Origin: Nothopassalora personata
Taxonomy: Eukaryota > Ascomycota > Dothideomycetes > Mycosphaerellales > Mycosphaerellaceae
Length of the DNA stretch: 64,000 nucleotides
Direction: 5' to 3'
Assembly (NCBI GenBank): GCA_033816765.1
Contig: CM066291.1
Span: 4,836,001-4,900,000 of the forward strand
Each line of letters begins with the position of its first letter. Position 1 is the stretch's first letter. A program made the position numbers and the translations under genes. Below, one piece after another: positions 33,423 through 44,925 of this stretch. Under the pieces are notes generated by a model, which searched no databases, was not told the DNA's origin, and saw nothing but the letters and a program-made list of their open reading frames with translations.

Positions 33423-35190
33423 AGCCGATCGGTGGTTTCCTCGCCAGCACGAAGCCGTAATGCTCGACACATGCACACCTTGGAGCAAACAACACACCAG
33501 TCCGCAACTCTTGCAAAAGCAATACACGAAGTTTGAACTTTGCGCATCATTCCCCACGACACCCCTCCGAAGGCGACATTACATTCGAAGTCAACAATGC
33601 TCTCCTCTTTACCGACACACGACATCGATACGAACAGCCCATGACTCACGACTCTACGACTACCGTTTCATACCGCTGGCTTTCTTAAGCTTCCTTCTCC
33701 TGGTACAGCCGCTATGCATAGCGCTTTGCCTGGATTCGATATTTCTAGGTTAGGTTACCTAGCTCCTAGGTTACCTAGCTCTCGACTTCAGCGGCTCTTC
33801 TGGGCATTGTTAATGAGCGTGGAGGACTGCGTGGTCAATTGTATTAGAACACATTGCTTACCTTTCGATAGCCAAATAAAAGCAACATCAATGCACTGTG
33901 CGAGCCCTAGATCGCTGCATGTGAGATGCCAAGATATCTCCCTGCACGAGTGCCCAACAATTGATCCCAGAGTTCTATGTAGATCCAGTGTCAACTTACA
34001 AAGACCTCACATAATTCTTGTTCATACAGCAGGAGCTATGTCCATGTTATATAAACCGCATGTAGAAACATGTAGAAACTTTGCACAAATTTTATGTCTC
34101 CGAACAGTCCTAAAGTCTGCTACTACATTTTTCCGTCTCAATCTGTGCTGGTTGGGAACTACAATAGCTTGGGGCAGAAGCAACGCCAGTGTTATGAAGG
34201 ATCTCGAGAGGCAAGGTAACTAAGACGACTGCACTGCTCGCTAGGCCGGGACTTCCAACAACCTCAGGCACGGACTCATTAATTCTCCTTCGCTGAACCT
34301 TCTCAGCTACTCGCTTCAGGATTTCGTACTCGCGTGAACGGCGGAACCAAACTACGGCTCGAAGCTAATCCGCCCAAGCTCAAGCCTTTCAGCCTCGTTC
34401 AACCGTTGATTAGTGTCTCGGGAGAAGGCTTTACTTCACTCCACGCTCTGTACACCTACAGCATACAGGCGCTGGAATCAATCTATAATTCGACCAGATA
34501 GCTCCCAACAATCTCGGCAACGCACAATAATAGCAATACCGTCGACTCCCGTGCTCTGCTAGACCTCCATCCATTTAGAGCTACCAGGTTCCGTCAAGGA
34601 GAAAAGGCGCGTAGATCTCTTCAATCTGCTATTAAGAGCCAATTAGGACCTAAAAGTACAGCCTACATTACCCTTTGAGGCATCTATGCTCATCGCACTT
34701 ATCACGCTCGGAGGTTCTGCGTATATAGCGGAGCTGCTCAAGACGGTCGATTCACGTCGGCAGCGCTGCTCGTTCAAGCTTGCTAGACGGTAGGTATAGT
34801 GTGCTGATTATATGCTCGATTTTCGAGATCTCCCCGTACTGGTATACCATCGCTATAATCAACTTTCTATACGGCTCTAGGACTTTAGCCACGCCTCCCG
34901 ATTTGTATTTTCGGGAGGCATTCTTTCAATATGATCATCCACTTTTCATTCGTAGAGCAAGTGAGACATCTTCAATGGTTTCCTCAGTGACCTCGACTAG
35001 AGCTACATTGTGCGCTCTGCGCATGCTTCTGGGACAGATCTATCTTTGTTGGCAAAACTACTACACTGTTCCGCGCGTTATCGTTACTATACTAGGGCCA
35101 CACGAGTCGTTCTATACGCCTGTAACAACGATCTAGGCGCCGGTTCTACATTTACCATCCACTTCAGGATTCCGACAAAGCCTTCAGGAG
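33423..35190. other. Gene-poor region without a supportable gene
   Basis: Frames of 63-169 codons occur (the longest 33714-34223, plus) but have no domain and lie in DNA with scattered stops. A short direct repeat of gttacctagctc occurs at about 33754-33782. Part of 34780-35190 may be the decayed 5' end of the F-box-like relic that follows. Confidence 0.35.
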
Positions 35191-35193
35191 AAA

Positions 35194-36088
35194 CTTTCGG
35201 AAGAGCTGAGATATCATATCTACGAATTTGTATTATGGTATCCTTCTTCAGACTTGTGCATTGCCCCAGAGCACAACGTTTGGCGGCGCACTCATGACAG
35301 GCATATCTTCACCAAGACCAACGACAATGAAGCCAGCGTTCTAGCCTCGCCGTGGGACGGGATACCTGGTACGTATAACGACTACTACAACTAGGCCAGC
35401 GCAGATCCTTCACCTAAGTCGTATAAGTTTAAGACGGCTGTTGCAATCTTACGACTCAACGAGGGAATCCGAGACGAGGCATCAGGCATTTTCTTCGGCC
35501 TCGATCGCTTCCACTTCTGTAACCTCAAGGATCGGGCCATAAACCTGAAGAACGTCCGCGCCAATGGTCAATTTGTCCGTAAGCTAGACTTCCACCACGA
35601 TGCTCGCTCGGGGACGCCTGGTCAGAAGGTAATAGAACTGATCGGTTAGCTGAGCTCGCTTCGAGGTCTGGCCACGTCGATCCGTGAACAATACAGAATG
35701 AAGTACAAGCACTAGGACGAGGTCCGCAAGGTAAGCAAACAGTGTGTGAATGTGCGTACTGTACCTTCTACTGAAATCAGCTACTCCCCGGGCTTCCCCG
35801 AGCTTCTCCATCACTTGCAGTCAACAAGTTCATGTTTGAAGAGCTTCGGTCTCGAGGGTGAGCATGATGAAGTGGTCTAGTACTTCACGCCTGCTTTGGA
35901 GAAGCGCGCGAGCTATCAAGACCTGGTCTTTGTGTATCGAGGTAATAGGGTGTGCAAGGCGTCACCATGTTACGACGATGCCTGTAAGGACTACTACGAC
36001 GAGTAGTTGGTCAGTCTCATGCGTCTCCAATGCTACGCTAGCTGCGCTGAGCGACCTCGTCACCACGCACCTCAGCATCGCTTCTAGA
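35194..36088 (+). pseudogene. F-box-like protein gene, decayed by TAG stops
   Basis: A single frame runs almost 300 codons and is interrupted only by TAG codons (35392, 35647, 35713, 35878, 36004). It starts with LSEELRYHIYEFVLWYPSSD, the F-box-like motif, and continues through ILRLNEGIRDEASGIFFG then LDRFHF, the second conserved block of this fungal family (VLRxxRQIRxEAxxIFYG). It later ends in a Cys/His-containing tail. Because every stop is TAG, RIP-like CAG-to-TAG change explains the decay. The start codon is not identified. Family members resemble substrate adaptors of SCF ubiquitin ligases. Confidence 0.6.
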
Positions 36089-36224
36089 GTCGGTCACGCC
36101 TCATGCAAAGCTCCTCGGCGTGCTGAGCGCCTTTATTGCTCGAAAACAGCGGGAATATGACGATGAGCCACTATTCCCGACACAGTGGCCAAAGCTTTCA
36201 GCATGGCGTAAGTATTCACAGCCC

Positions 36225-36758
36225 TCATCTGTTCTCATAAGCCAACCTCCACTTCCCCAAATCCTCTGTAACATCATCCTTCGCACCCATGAATGCCAAA
36301 ATCCACTTCCTCGACTCCATCTTACTCAGTGTGATTTCACTTTCCCCCTTCGCTACATCGACCTTGGGCTTCGAGTGTTCCTCATACTGCGGCTTCATGA
36401 GATGCAACTGTGATGAAGTTCGCTTGAGCCTGATCACCTCAGCTTTCTCTAAGTATGCGGCCAGCTCCTCCTTGCCGACGATGAAGATTGCGGCAGTGGC
36501 TTCGAAAGCTGCAATCAGGTCGGAGGCTGGGCAGAGGCCAGTGTCGCGATAGGCCGGGTCGAGCATCAAGGCTTCGAGAGCAGCTCAGCTTGAGATGGGA
36601 AGTTTGATGTGGGCGAGGACGTGGGTGGTGAAGGTGTTTTCGTGGCCGAGTTTTATGTTGGTTTTGGCGGCGCGTTCATCGTAGTTGATGAGTAGGTATT
36701 GAGTGTTGGTCACTGTAACCGTAGTCGCAGTCGCGGTTCGCGTCTCGAGTTGAGGCAT
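36225..36758 (-). pseudogene. Small hypothetical gene with one nonsense codon
   Basis: The frame starts at ATG 36758 (MPQLETRTATATTVTVTNTQ) and runs 177 codons to the stop at 36225, broken only by TGA at 36587-36585 (codon 58). The context fits a CGA-to-TGA change. The downstream part (114 codons from an internal Met at 36569) is otherwise open. I do not recognise a domain; the sequence is mixed helical with AAIFIVGKEELAAYLEKAEV. No intron can remove the stop, as there is no GT donor nearby. Confidence 0.4.
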
Positions 36759-38165
36759 GGTCGCCTTGCAGTAGTACTGGTGTTGGTGGTATCCAGATCT
36801 GCGTTGTGGTTAGAGTGCAATCGTGGTGTTTGCTTGGACTCTTCTCAACAAGGGCTAAACGCGGCCTAAAGACGACGAATATTTGTGCCTAGCTAAAAGA
36901 GTTTCGTCTCACATTCACCAGCCGCAACCGTCCACTGGGGGTCTAATGTCGGTTAAGATCGTGCGGTTGATTCATCTTGATAGTCTATACGAACCCCAGC
37001 CAACTGAGAACCCTAACGGGTCGACCATTTACTCCCACTAACACAATGAATCGCCATACTCGCAAACAACAGATCCGTGCAGGTGGGCCGCGGTCTAAAG
37101 GTCCAGAGGTCCCACTAAATCGCCCTGATAACCCTTACTGATAAATGCTTCCATCGAGCACTCATGGTCTGTTCGAAAGCTCAGTGGTACGACGAAAGAG
37201 CTATTGCCTTTGAGGTTTTGCTCCTCGCAGTCTAGGCCCCAGTAGGTATTGATAGTCGTAGAGTGATCGTCTTCATCATCTCGAGTGGCCAGGGAGTTAA
37301 CTGGCAGTCCGATCTGTCCTGGATGTAGCTTGAGTGACTATGGAGGTAGTGGTGGGCAGGATAGAAAAGACTGCTGCGGAGAGCTTCAATGTTGCTATTT
37401 CTAATAAAGCTGAGGTGCGGGAGCGTCGAATCATTTATCAGAAGAGCTTCGGCGAGTGGAGAGTGCTGACTGTGCCTCTATACTGTACCTAGGAGACTCA
37501 GAGTGCTACACAAAGCGGCGGAGTTGATGCACAGATGTGCTGTGCCCAGAATATGTCAAATGTCCGCGCTCGGCATGTTGCGGTGACGCCTCCTGATGTT
37601 GTGGTGACAAAGTGCTCAAGGAACCGGTCATTTCGGAGATTTTCCTCATCATGGGTTCATGACCCCATGACTATGCCAGCTGTCGGCCACGGTCACCGAG
37701 AGCGGTCCCAGAACATCAGCCAATGCATTACTCGCACAGATTGAACGTAAACTCTATCCTCTCCTATCTTGTAGTATACCGGCTTTAGTAGGTCCTTCCC
37801 CTATCCGGGCTTGCGTTGCTTCAACATTGCCGTCCTTCGGAAGGCTAATTGGGTTCACAGACAGCGGGGATAGTCCTCTTCCTAGCTCTTGCCTAGCAAT
37901 ATCCTTGTACCTATCCTAGATAAACTGGTATGTAGGTTGCCTCTTGTTCTTGAATTTCGGTCTCCCATGCTATAGTCTTTATATAAAGAATGCCCTTTCA
38001 ACGATTATTCTTACGAAGAGGCAGAAATTCGACAGCAATCTAGAGATTTCAAGAGTCCCTATAACTGTCCTCTAGCGGCCTTAACCTAAGTCAAATCTTC
38101 GTAAGCATTAACCGATTACACCTGTTTCTTGGCAAATCCTAACATCTATAGATGCTGTCGGCGCA
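36759..38165. other. Region without a supportable gene
   Basis: No coding frame of note was found. Around 37969-37990 a TATA-like stretch (tagtctttatataaag) lies about 180 bp upstream of the secreted-protein pseudogene and could be part of its promoter. Confidence 0.35.
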
Positions 38166-38492
38166 ATGAGGTTTCTAATCGCCATTATCTTCATTGCAGC
38201 AACTACAACAAGTGCTCTTCCGGTCTGATCGGTCCTTAATGCTGGTCAATCTCCTACGAAGCAGGGATCGACTCCTCTCGACAGTACAAAAGACTATGAC
38301 CTATCCAATGGTATCGTCGGGAAGAAATCGAAACTAGAGGGGCGCAATGTCGATTGTCCTCCTGAGAAGACATATTCAAATTGCATACCTGGAAACAATT
38401 CTCCACTCAAGCCGTGCTCACAGTACAGGCGGACCCACTGCAAAAACCGGATGGGACAATCATTAATAGTATTTGACCGGAGCATGCGCTAG
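38166..38492 (+). pseudogene. Small secreted cysteine-rich protein (effector-like) with one nonsense codon
   Basis: ATG 38166 opens a clear signal peptide (MRFLIAIIFIAATTTSA, cleavage likely after TSA). In-frame TGA follows at 38226-38228 (codon 21), after which the same frame stays open to TAG at 38490. The mature part of about 88 residues has four cysteines clustered near its middle (VDCPPEKTYSNCIPG, then KPCSQYRRTHC) and several basic residues. Length, signal peptide and cysteines match small secreted proteins that plant-associated fungi use as effectors, but I cannot assign a family. The single TGA may come from CGA or TGG. Lacking a Met after the stop, it is easily missed. Confidence 0.5.
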
Positions 38493-39504
38493 CTTTGTAC
38501 AAGAATGGGAACTTAATATGTGGTGCAAGGTGTGTTGTTTTGTCGGTGACCTACGAAGGAAGAAAGTGGTCTATAACCCGTGTAGCCGCATGGGCGGGCA
38601 CGGACCTACTCGAAGACCCAAATGAGCCAGCGCAAGCGGCGACCAAATTGGGCCGGTATAGAAAGATACGTCACAAGCGCTCAAACATGCGTCGAATGTC
38701 CTATGCGTACGCGATGTGCGCGCGAAAGACCATACAGGCGCAGCACCGGATATAATTAGGGCCAGGCATCACACGTGAAATGACTTGGGATCATCTCGTT
38801 GTGGCGCCTCATTAGCTATCGTGCAAAGCATCGTGAGTCGCTACATTAATAAGGTTCCTGATCTGTTTTCGTAGCTTCTCTATGTGCTCGAAATTAATTG
38901 CGGGGCGGTTGTAAATCAGCGTGCTTGTAGGTCCATGCGGGATAGTGGTTAAAGCTGGTACGTACAGGCGGACTCCCGTCGCTAGCCTAGCGAATTGATT
39001 AATCGATTGTTCACCTAGAAGCTATAGAGTGCTAGCCTCTATCTAGGAGGCATCCCGAGGTGTGCGGTTCCCGTCTTCCCTTTTTCGTCTCCATCGACCA
39101 CGTAGAATTACGTCGACACACGTGCCCTCCACAAGGGGGTCAGCACAATACTCAGGCACGAGTTTAGCATCAAGCACAGCCTGTAAACCCACCACACTGG
39201 ACCGTATATTAGAGGTCTTGAACACTTTGTTATATAACCCCAAGGGAGTTGTGTTGAGTCGAGCACGAAGCTCCTTTCTAGTTGGTAAGGAAAGTCGCCT
39301 GTATAGTGCCTAGATGTAGCGTGAGTCTTTCCTAATCTCCCGGAGAGCAGCGACAGCGCACTCCTGTCACGCAACCGTGTCGTAAGCGAATGGCTGTAAG
39401 TCCTTCTTCGGCATCGCAGGTTGAACTTTAACAACGAGCCATAGTAAGCATATGTGCTAGTCCGAGCAGAGCTGGGGAAAACAAGGTACATTTATTCATC
39501 TCTA
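38493..39504. other. Region without a supportable gene
   Basis: Overlapping frames of 66-127 codons (for example 39108-39491, minus) have no domain. Nothing else is seen between the effector-like pseudogene and the copia-B element. Confidence 0.4.
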
Positions 39505-39509
39505 TGATG

Positions 39510-39647
39510 AGATAATGTGAGTAGATTGATGTATTGAGAAGGATCTACGAGAATGCGAAGAACAGCTAGCTATAAGAAAGTGCAAGAAAGCGCGCTAGTG
39601 GCTTGGCATCCAAAGAACTGCTGGGACACAGCCAGCCAGCATCAAGT
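39510..39647 (-). repeat. 3' LTR of copia-B
   Basis: This 138-bp copy lies next to the purine-rich ATGGGGGTG (minus strand), the likely second-strand primer. Confidence 0.92.
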
Positions 39648-39930
39648 CACCCCCATGCCGAGGCTCTAGGTGCTTGAAACAGGTGTATACACCCCACAGA
39701 AAGCATGCCGCCCCTCGCTCTCACCATGTCACTGTCCTCCATGTCGTCATACCGTTGGTTGCGCGGGAAGTGCCGGTGTAGCAGTGCGGCTGCTGTTGCT
39801 GAATGTTGAAGGTGTTTCTCGTGCGCTAATTGGCTGCACGGACACCGCGGTCCTCAGTAAGTAACCGCCGTTGAGTTGAGTCGATTGGCGCAGTGTTGCT
39901 GTCGTCCAATGAGAGGCCTGAGAATAGGTG

Positions 39931-42900
39931 TCAACCAGGCTTGATAGCCGCCTCGCAGTCAGCCATATTCAGCTGCTGCACGAAGTCGGCGTGCTTGTAT
40001 TGATCCAGTGCCTTCGTGAAGCCGTCAGCTATCTGGTCGTTGGTGCCTATCCAGTCAACCGTGATCTTGCGCTTGGCAATGGCTTCACGGATGTAGTGAT
40101 AGCGCGTGTCGATGTGCTTAGTGCGACCGTCCACACCGCTGCTTCGCTTGGTGATGTCGATCGCTGGCATGTTGTCCTCGTACAGGGTGATGGGGAATAG
40201 CGGTCCCTTGTAGTCCACCTCCTTGAGCAGGTTGCCAATGCTGATGGCTTCCTTCGCTCCAAGCGTTAGTTGGACATACTCAGCCTCTGTTGATGACAGT
40301 GTCACGATAGTCTGGCGGCCGGACTTCCAGGAAGTTGGTGCCCCCAGCATCGTGAAGACGAAGGCTCCTGTGGATCGCCTATCGTCAAGGTCGTCTCCCC
40401 ATGAGGCATCAACGTACCCCTTCAGTTGAAGATCGTGCTCGGTGTCTGCGCCCTTGAAGCACAGTCCACGGTACTTGTGACCAACCAGATACTTCATGAC
40501 CTGCATAACAGCGTCTATGTGTTCTACGGTTGGGTTGGCGAGAAAGCGGCACAGCAGACAGACTTGATAGCTGCAGTCTGGTCTGGTCATCATGACCACC
40601 CAGAGACATTCACCTGTAGCCTTCTGGTAGCGGCTCTTCAGTGTCGCGTCTGCCACGTACTCAGCCGGCGCCTTACGGTGTTGATGCTTCGCATACATTG
40701 GCACCTTCGGCGGCTTGCCAGTGATGTTGTACTCGTCAGCCAGCTTCTGTAGATAGCCGTCTTGTACGATGTACAGCGTACGCTTCTTGCGGTCTCGTAT
40801 AATGCGCATCCCCAAGTAGTGGTGGACGTCGCCGAGCTCACGCATCTTGAACTTGTCCTGCAGCGTTGCTGCGATTGCCGCTACGCCTTGTCGATCCTTC
40901 GTGATGATAAGAAGGTCGTCCACGTAGATGACAATGATGGAGCCTGACACCTCGTGCTTGAACACGCAGATGTCGCTCATGATTGGAATGAAGCGCAGTG
41001 AGCGCAGGTATTTGCTGAGCTCCTGGTACCACAACAGTGGTGACTGCTTCAATCCATACAGAGCACGTCGCAGCTCACATACTTTGTTGCTATGTTCAAA
41101 GCCATGTGGCATTTCGACGTAGACCTTCCGGCCTGTGATGATAGCGTTGAGGAAAGCAGTCATGATATCGTACTGCTGACACTCGAGGTCGTAGTGTGCG
41201 ATCAGTGCGTATAGCATACGCAGAGTGGATGGCTTCACCACTGCTGCATACGTGTCGTCGTAGTCACCTTCACGTTGTGTGTCACCACGGACTACCCAGC
41301 GTGCCTTGAAGCGGCTGATCTTGCCATTGGCATCAAGCTTGATAGCATAGACCCATCTGCCACGCAGCACACGTGTGCCAGTTGGCAGTGTTGTCTTGTC
41401 CTTGTACAGCCATGTCTCGTATTGCTCGAGACTGGCGAATTCAGCTTCTTCGGCTGCACGCCACTCGGCGTGTTGTGGTGTTGCCATTGCGGCCTTGTGG
41501 CTCTTCGGTATGAGCACCGTTGCTGGATCTGGCCAGTCGGTTGCTGCCATGAAAGCAGTCACAGTCGCATGTGGCATCTCAGCAAGTTGCTTGCGGGTCG
41601 TCTTGCTGAGTGAGTGACACAGGGCCCTACGCTGCTTGCGGTTGGCTTCATATTGATAGCCGTTCAATGGGTCTCGAACTTCCGCAGGAGGGCGACGATT
41701 GCGCTGTGGCCGACCTGATGGCGTAGGTGGCACAGGTTGCCGAGCTGGCTGTGCCGGAGGTGTCGTGAAGTCGTCTTCATCGTCATCCTCAACAGAAGGT
41801 CTCGGAGGTGTTGTTGGTTGCACTTCCGGAAAGTCGTCAGGCGTCTCATCTTGATAGGAGTCCACTACTTCCTGTGAAAGGTCCTCATCCGACTGCTCGA
41901 GTGGTGAGTCCGCTGGACGGTCGATGACGGTGATGTTCTTCGGTGCTGTAACACCCCCAGAATCACCACCCCCAGGAGTCACACTGCGCTCAGCACCTGC
42001 TCGCCGTAGTCCTGTCTTGCGGTTGCGCTCCACTGGAAAGATGTCTTCTCGAGTGATGAGCTCGTCGTCTTGATCTTGCTCAGTCTCAGAGTCACCGTCT
42101 TGGGCTGCCATAGGGTCGTTGCCCTCGATGAATTGAACGTCCTTGGTTCTGAACACTCTATGCGCCTTAGCAACATAGGCACGGTAGATGGTGCGGCTTT
42201 CGTATCCAACAAGCTTGCCCTGCAACGAGCGGGCGTCAAACTTCTCACCGCGACCGACGTTATGGTCGTACACGAAGGCGCGGCAGCCGTATGCTTTGAG
42301 GTGTGACAGGGAAGGCTTCACTGGTTGAGTGCCCTGCCAAGCGTTGATAACTTCTAGTGGTGACAGGCCCTTGATTGCTGCACTTGGTGTCAAGTTAAGA
42401 AGATAGACCGAAGCTTTCACTGCTTCTGGCCATAGGCTAGGTGGAAGGCCAGCGTCGATGAGCAGCTTACGTGCCATGACACAAACGATGTGGTTGCTGA
42501 CTTCCGCACCACCATTCTGCTCTGAAGAATGAGGTGCTGTGACTTGAAGAGCGAAGCCCTCATCGCGTGAGAGCTGCGTGAGTGAGTGTCCTCCATATTC
42601 GCCACCCCCATCTATGCGGAAGATCACAATTGCTGTGCCATATTGTGTCTTCACATGACGGTGGACCACTCGAATATGCTGCGCAGCACCGTCCTTCTGT
42701 GCGGAAGCGAATACTGTGCGTTGTAGGCTGGCCAGGCAGGTGAATAGCGTGAAGTAACGCTCCTTGCCAATGCCAAGGTTGCGGACCGTGACAACATCCA
42801 CAGCAACAATATAGTATGGTGTTGTTGGCCGCACCATCGGAATGCGGTTGTAGACCTTGTGACCCATCCCCTTACGACAGGGGATGCACTCGCGTGGGTG

Positions 42901-44712
42901 CTTGCTGAGGTCGCTATCACTGTTGCCAACAATGGTGATGCGCTTGTCGTTGTGAAGCTGCAGCAACTTGCGGCTGTGGATGTGTCCAAGTCGGCGGTGC
43001 CACAGGTCTCCTGTAGCAGCTGTCGATGGCTCGACCTTGGACGAAGTGAGGGCTGTCGCTGAGTCCTTCATCTTCAAGAATGGCAGTCCATTGTGGGTGT
43101 AGCAGTGTGCCACCGTACGCGCAGCAGTCCCCTTTGTGAATAGGATCTGCTCGTCGTTGCGATAATAGACACCCTTGCGGCGAAGAGCCTCTGTCGAAAT
43201 CAGATTGGCTGCAAGGCCTGGTACGTACAACACCTGTGAGAAGCCAGTGATGCCGCATCCATACAGATCCAGTTGGACGATGCCACAAGCTGTAGCAGTG
43301 ATGGTGCCACTGCCTGTCTTGATAAGAACAGTGCAGGGCCGGTAGTCCATCATATTGCTCAGCTTGTTTGTCATGTGAGAAGTGCAGCCAGAGTCCACAA
43401 CCCAGTCGGTGTTGCTCTTCGCTGCAAGCAGCGCTGAGGTGTCTTGAATGATGTCGTCCTGGCCCACAGTCATATACATGCTGTGAGAGCCGTTGAATGG
43501 AGTCATCAAGTCCTCGAAGTTGGTAGCGCCGTGAGCCGCAAACTGTGCGGTCTCAGTGTGCTGTGCGTCAGTGGTGTTGTTGACTTGCTGACGCTGTTGT
43601 TGATTGCCCTGCTGCTTCTTCTTCCAGGTAGCAGGTGCAAGCTCAGGGTGTAGGTTCCAGCAACCAGCTGGTTGGTGAGTGGTCATGCCACAACCACTGC
43701 AGGGGTCGTATTGAGGCTTCTGCTGTTGGTTGTTGTTGCCACCACCATTCTGATTACCACCACGAGCGCCGTTGCCGTTGCCGCGGCCTCCACGACCTCC
43801 TCGTCCGCCGCGTCCGTTACCACGTGGTGCGCCGCCGCCGCGAGGGGTGTTGCCGTTGCCCTGTGGGTTGGCAGGGTTGGCGTTGTTTTGTTGCTTCACT
43901 GCGAGATTGGCTGACTCGGACTGTTGCGCAGTCGCCTCATCAAGCAGATCACTGATCACCTTGTCGAGTGTGATAGTGGTACTGTCCTCGATCTTTCCAG
44001 TAAGCTGCCTCATCTGTTCACGCTTTGAGGACGCGAATGTTGGGAAGTATGGTGAGATCTGATACAGGAAGCGGAAGAGAGCTTGAGCCTTTGATATGGC
44101 TAACTCGGTGTTCTTGAGGTTGGCCAGCTTCGACTGATATTGCTGGCAGAACTTGTCAAGGTTGGAGCCACCATATGTGTGTGACTCGAAGTCCAGGTAC
44201 AACGAGTACTCTTCGGACTTGCCAGTTTGACCGTATGTGGACTTCAGATGGTCCCATAGGTCTTCCGGTTGTTGGTAGGCTTTGCAGTTGTCTGCAATAG
44301 ACTGACTGCAGTTAGCAATAATGAGGGCGCGGGCTTGATACTTCTTTGCCTCCCATGCCTCGATACGCTCTTCGAGTTCATAGTCTTCCTCATTCTTGCG
44401 CTTCGTGGGCTTCGGCTTGAGGGCAGTCTTGTCGACAAACCCCCATAGCAGGTCACCTCGCAGGACTGACTGTAACATATCAGCCCATCTCGAGTAGTCG
44501 TCCTTGCCTTGAAGTTTGGAGACACCAGGGGTGCCGTTGTTGTTACGGCCGACCATGTTGCTAAAGCCGCGAGTTGATACAGCAGGCTTCTTGGTCTTTC
44601 GGGTAGCAGCCGACTCGGTCTGCTGTTGTTGCTGGCTCGGAGTGGCGACAGACTGCTGCGCCAGCGGTATTTCGAGTCCAGTGAGGTCAGTGTTGTTACC
44701 GTCAGTATCCAT
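39931..44712 (-). CDS. Gag-Pol polyprotein of copia-B
   Basis: All functions for replication of the element sit in one 1,593-residue frame without a frameshift. Gag covers about residues 50-330, followed by an RGG-rich stretch (about 290-325) and a CX2CX4HX4C zinc knuckle (about 338-351). The aspartic protease has VVDSGCTSHM (about 440). The integrase zinc module is LWHRRLGH (about 570) plus CIPC, and the integrase core has Asp about 639, RIDGGGEY about 701 and Glu about 737. An acidic, Pro-rich linker covers about 870-1000. Reverse transcriptase (about 1085-1330) has YVDD near 1263, and RNase H (about 1430-1570) has GYVDASWG, SSTEAEYV and KHIDTRYH. Every catalytic residue I can place is present. 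The order integrase-RT is Ty1/copia. Confidence 0.95.
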   Translation of the reverse strand: MDTDGNNTDLTGLEIPLAQQSVATPSQQQQQTESAATRKTKKPAVSTRGFSNMVGRNNNGTPGVSKLQGKDDYSRWADMLQSVLRGDLLWGFVDKTALKPKPTKRKNEEDYELEERIEAWEAKKYQARALIIANCSQSIADNCKAYQQPEDLWDHLKSTYGQTGKSEEYSLYLDFESHTYGGSNLDKFCQQYQSKLANLKNTELAISKAQALFRFLYQISPYFPTFASSKREQMRQLTGKIEDSTTITLDKVISDLLDEATAQQSESANLAVKQQNNANPANPQGNGNTPRGGGAPRGNGRGGRGGRGGRGNGNGARGGNQNGGGNNNQQQKPQYDPCSGCGMTTHQPAGCWNLHPELAPATWKKKQQGNQQQRQQVNNTTDAQHTETAQFAAHGATNFEDLMTPFNGSHSMYMTVGQDDIIQDTSALLAAKSNTDWVVDSGCTSHMTNKLSNMMDYRPCTVLIKTGSGTITATACGIVQLDLYGCGITGFSQVLYVPGLAANLISTEALRRKGVYYRNDEQILFTKGTAARTVAHCYTHNGLPFLKMKDSATALTSSKVEPSTAATGDLWHRRLGHIHSRKLLQLHNDKRITIVGNSDSDLSKHPRECIPCRKGMGHKVYNRIPMVRPTTPYYIVAVDVVTVRNLGIGKERYFTLFTCLASLQRTVFASAQKDGAAQHIRVVHRHVKTQYGTAIVIFRIDGGGEYGGHSLTQLSRDEGFALQVTAPHSSEQNGGAEVSNHIVCVMARKLLIDAGLPPSLWPEAVKASVYLLNLTPSAAIKGLSPLEVINAWQGTQPVKPSLSHLKAYGCRAFVYDHNVGRGEKFDARSLQGKLVGYESRTIYRAYVAKAHRVFRTKDVQFIEGNDPMAAQDGDSETEQDQDDELITREDIFPVERNRKTGLRRAGAERSVTPGGGDSGGVTAPKNITVIDRPADSPLEQSDEDLSQEVVDSYQDETPDDFPEVQPTTPPRPSVEDDDEDDFTTPPAQPARQPVPPTPSGRPQRNRRPPAEVRDPLNGYQYEANRKQRRALCHSLSKTTRKQLAEMPHATVTAFMAATDWPDPATVLIPKSHKAAMATPQHAEWRAAEEAEFASLEQYETWLYKDKTTLPTGTRVLRGRWVYAIKLDANGKISRFKARWVVRGDTQREGDYDDTYAAVVKPSTLRMLYALIAHYDLECQQYDIMTAFLNAIITGRKVYVEMPHGFEHSNKVCELRRALYGLKQSPLLWYQELSKYLRSLRFIPIMSDICVFKHEVSGSIIVIYVDDLLIITKDRQGVAAIAATLQDKFKMRELGDVHHYLGMRIIRDRKKRTLYIVQDGYLQKLADEYNITGKPPKVPMYAKHQHRKAPAEYVADATLKSRYQKATGECLWVVMMTRPDCSYQVCLLCRFLANPTVEHIDAVMQVMKYLVGHKYRGLCFKGADTEHDLQLKGYVDASWGDDLDDRRSTGAFVFTMLGAPTSWKSGRQTIVTLSSTEAEYVQLTLGAKEAISIGNLLKEVDYKGPLFPITLYEDNMPAIDITKRSSGVDGRTKHIDTRYHYIREAIAKRKITVDWIGTNDQIADGFTKALDQYKHADFVQQLNMADCEAAIKPG

Positions 44713-44907
44713 ACACTGCAGAGCACCAACTAGGTGTCACTGCGATACTTGCCGCGTTGCCCACTGGGTCGCGACTTTGTCGTTTGCTATTTGCTGCAGT
44801 CGCGTTTTGTCGCAATCACCAACCAGGCGTTGTCGACATACACGCGATCAGCAGGATCACATACACACTATCAAGTGTCTTTCGGAGGTATGCGCGCAGT
44901 TGATAAG

Positions 44908-44925
44908 CGCGAGGGCGTCATAACC
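44908..44925 (-). other. Likely primer-binding site of copia-B
   Basis: GGTTATGACGCCC, directly inside the 5' LTR, is close to the half-tRNA initiator-Met site found in copia-A (GGTTATGAGCCC). It differs by one base around the stem, so the exact tRNA is uncertain. Confidence 0.5.

Noticed and set aside
33714..34223. 169-codon plus-strand frame
   Set aside because: No recognisable domain and lies in stop-rich decayed DNA; likely chance.
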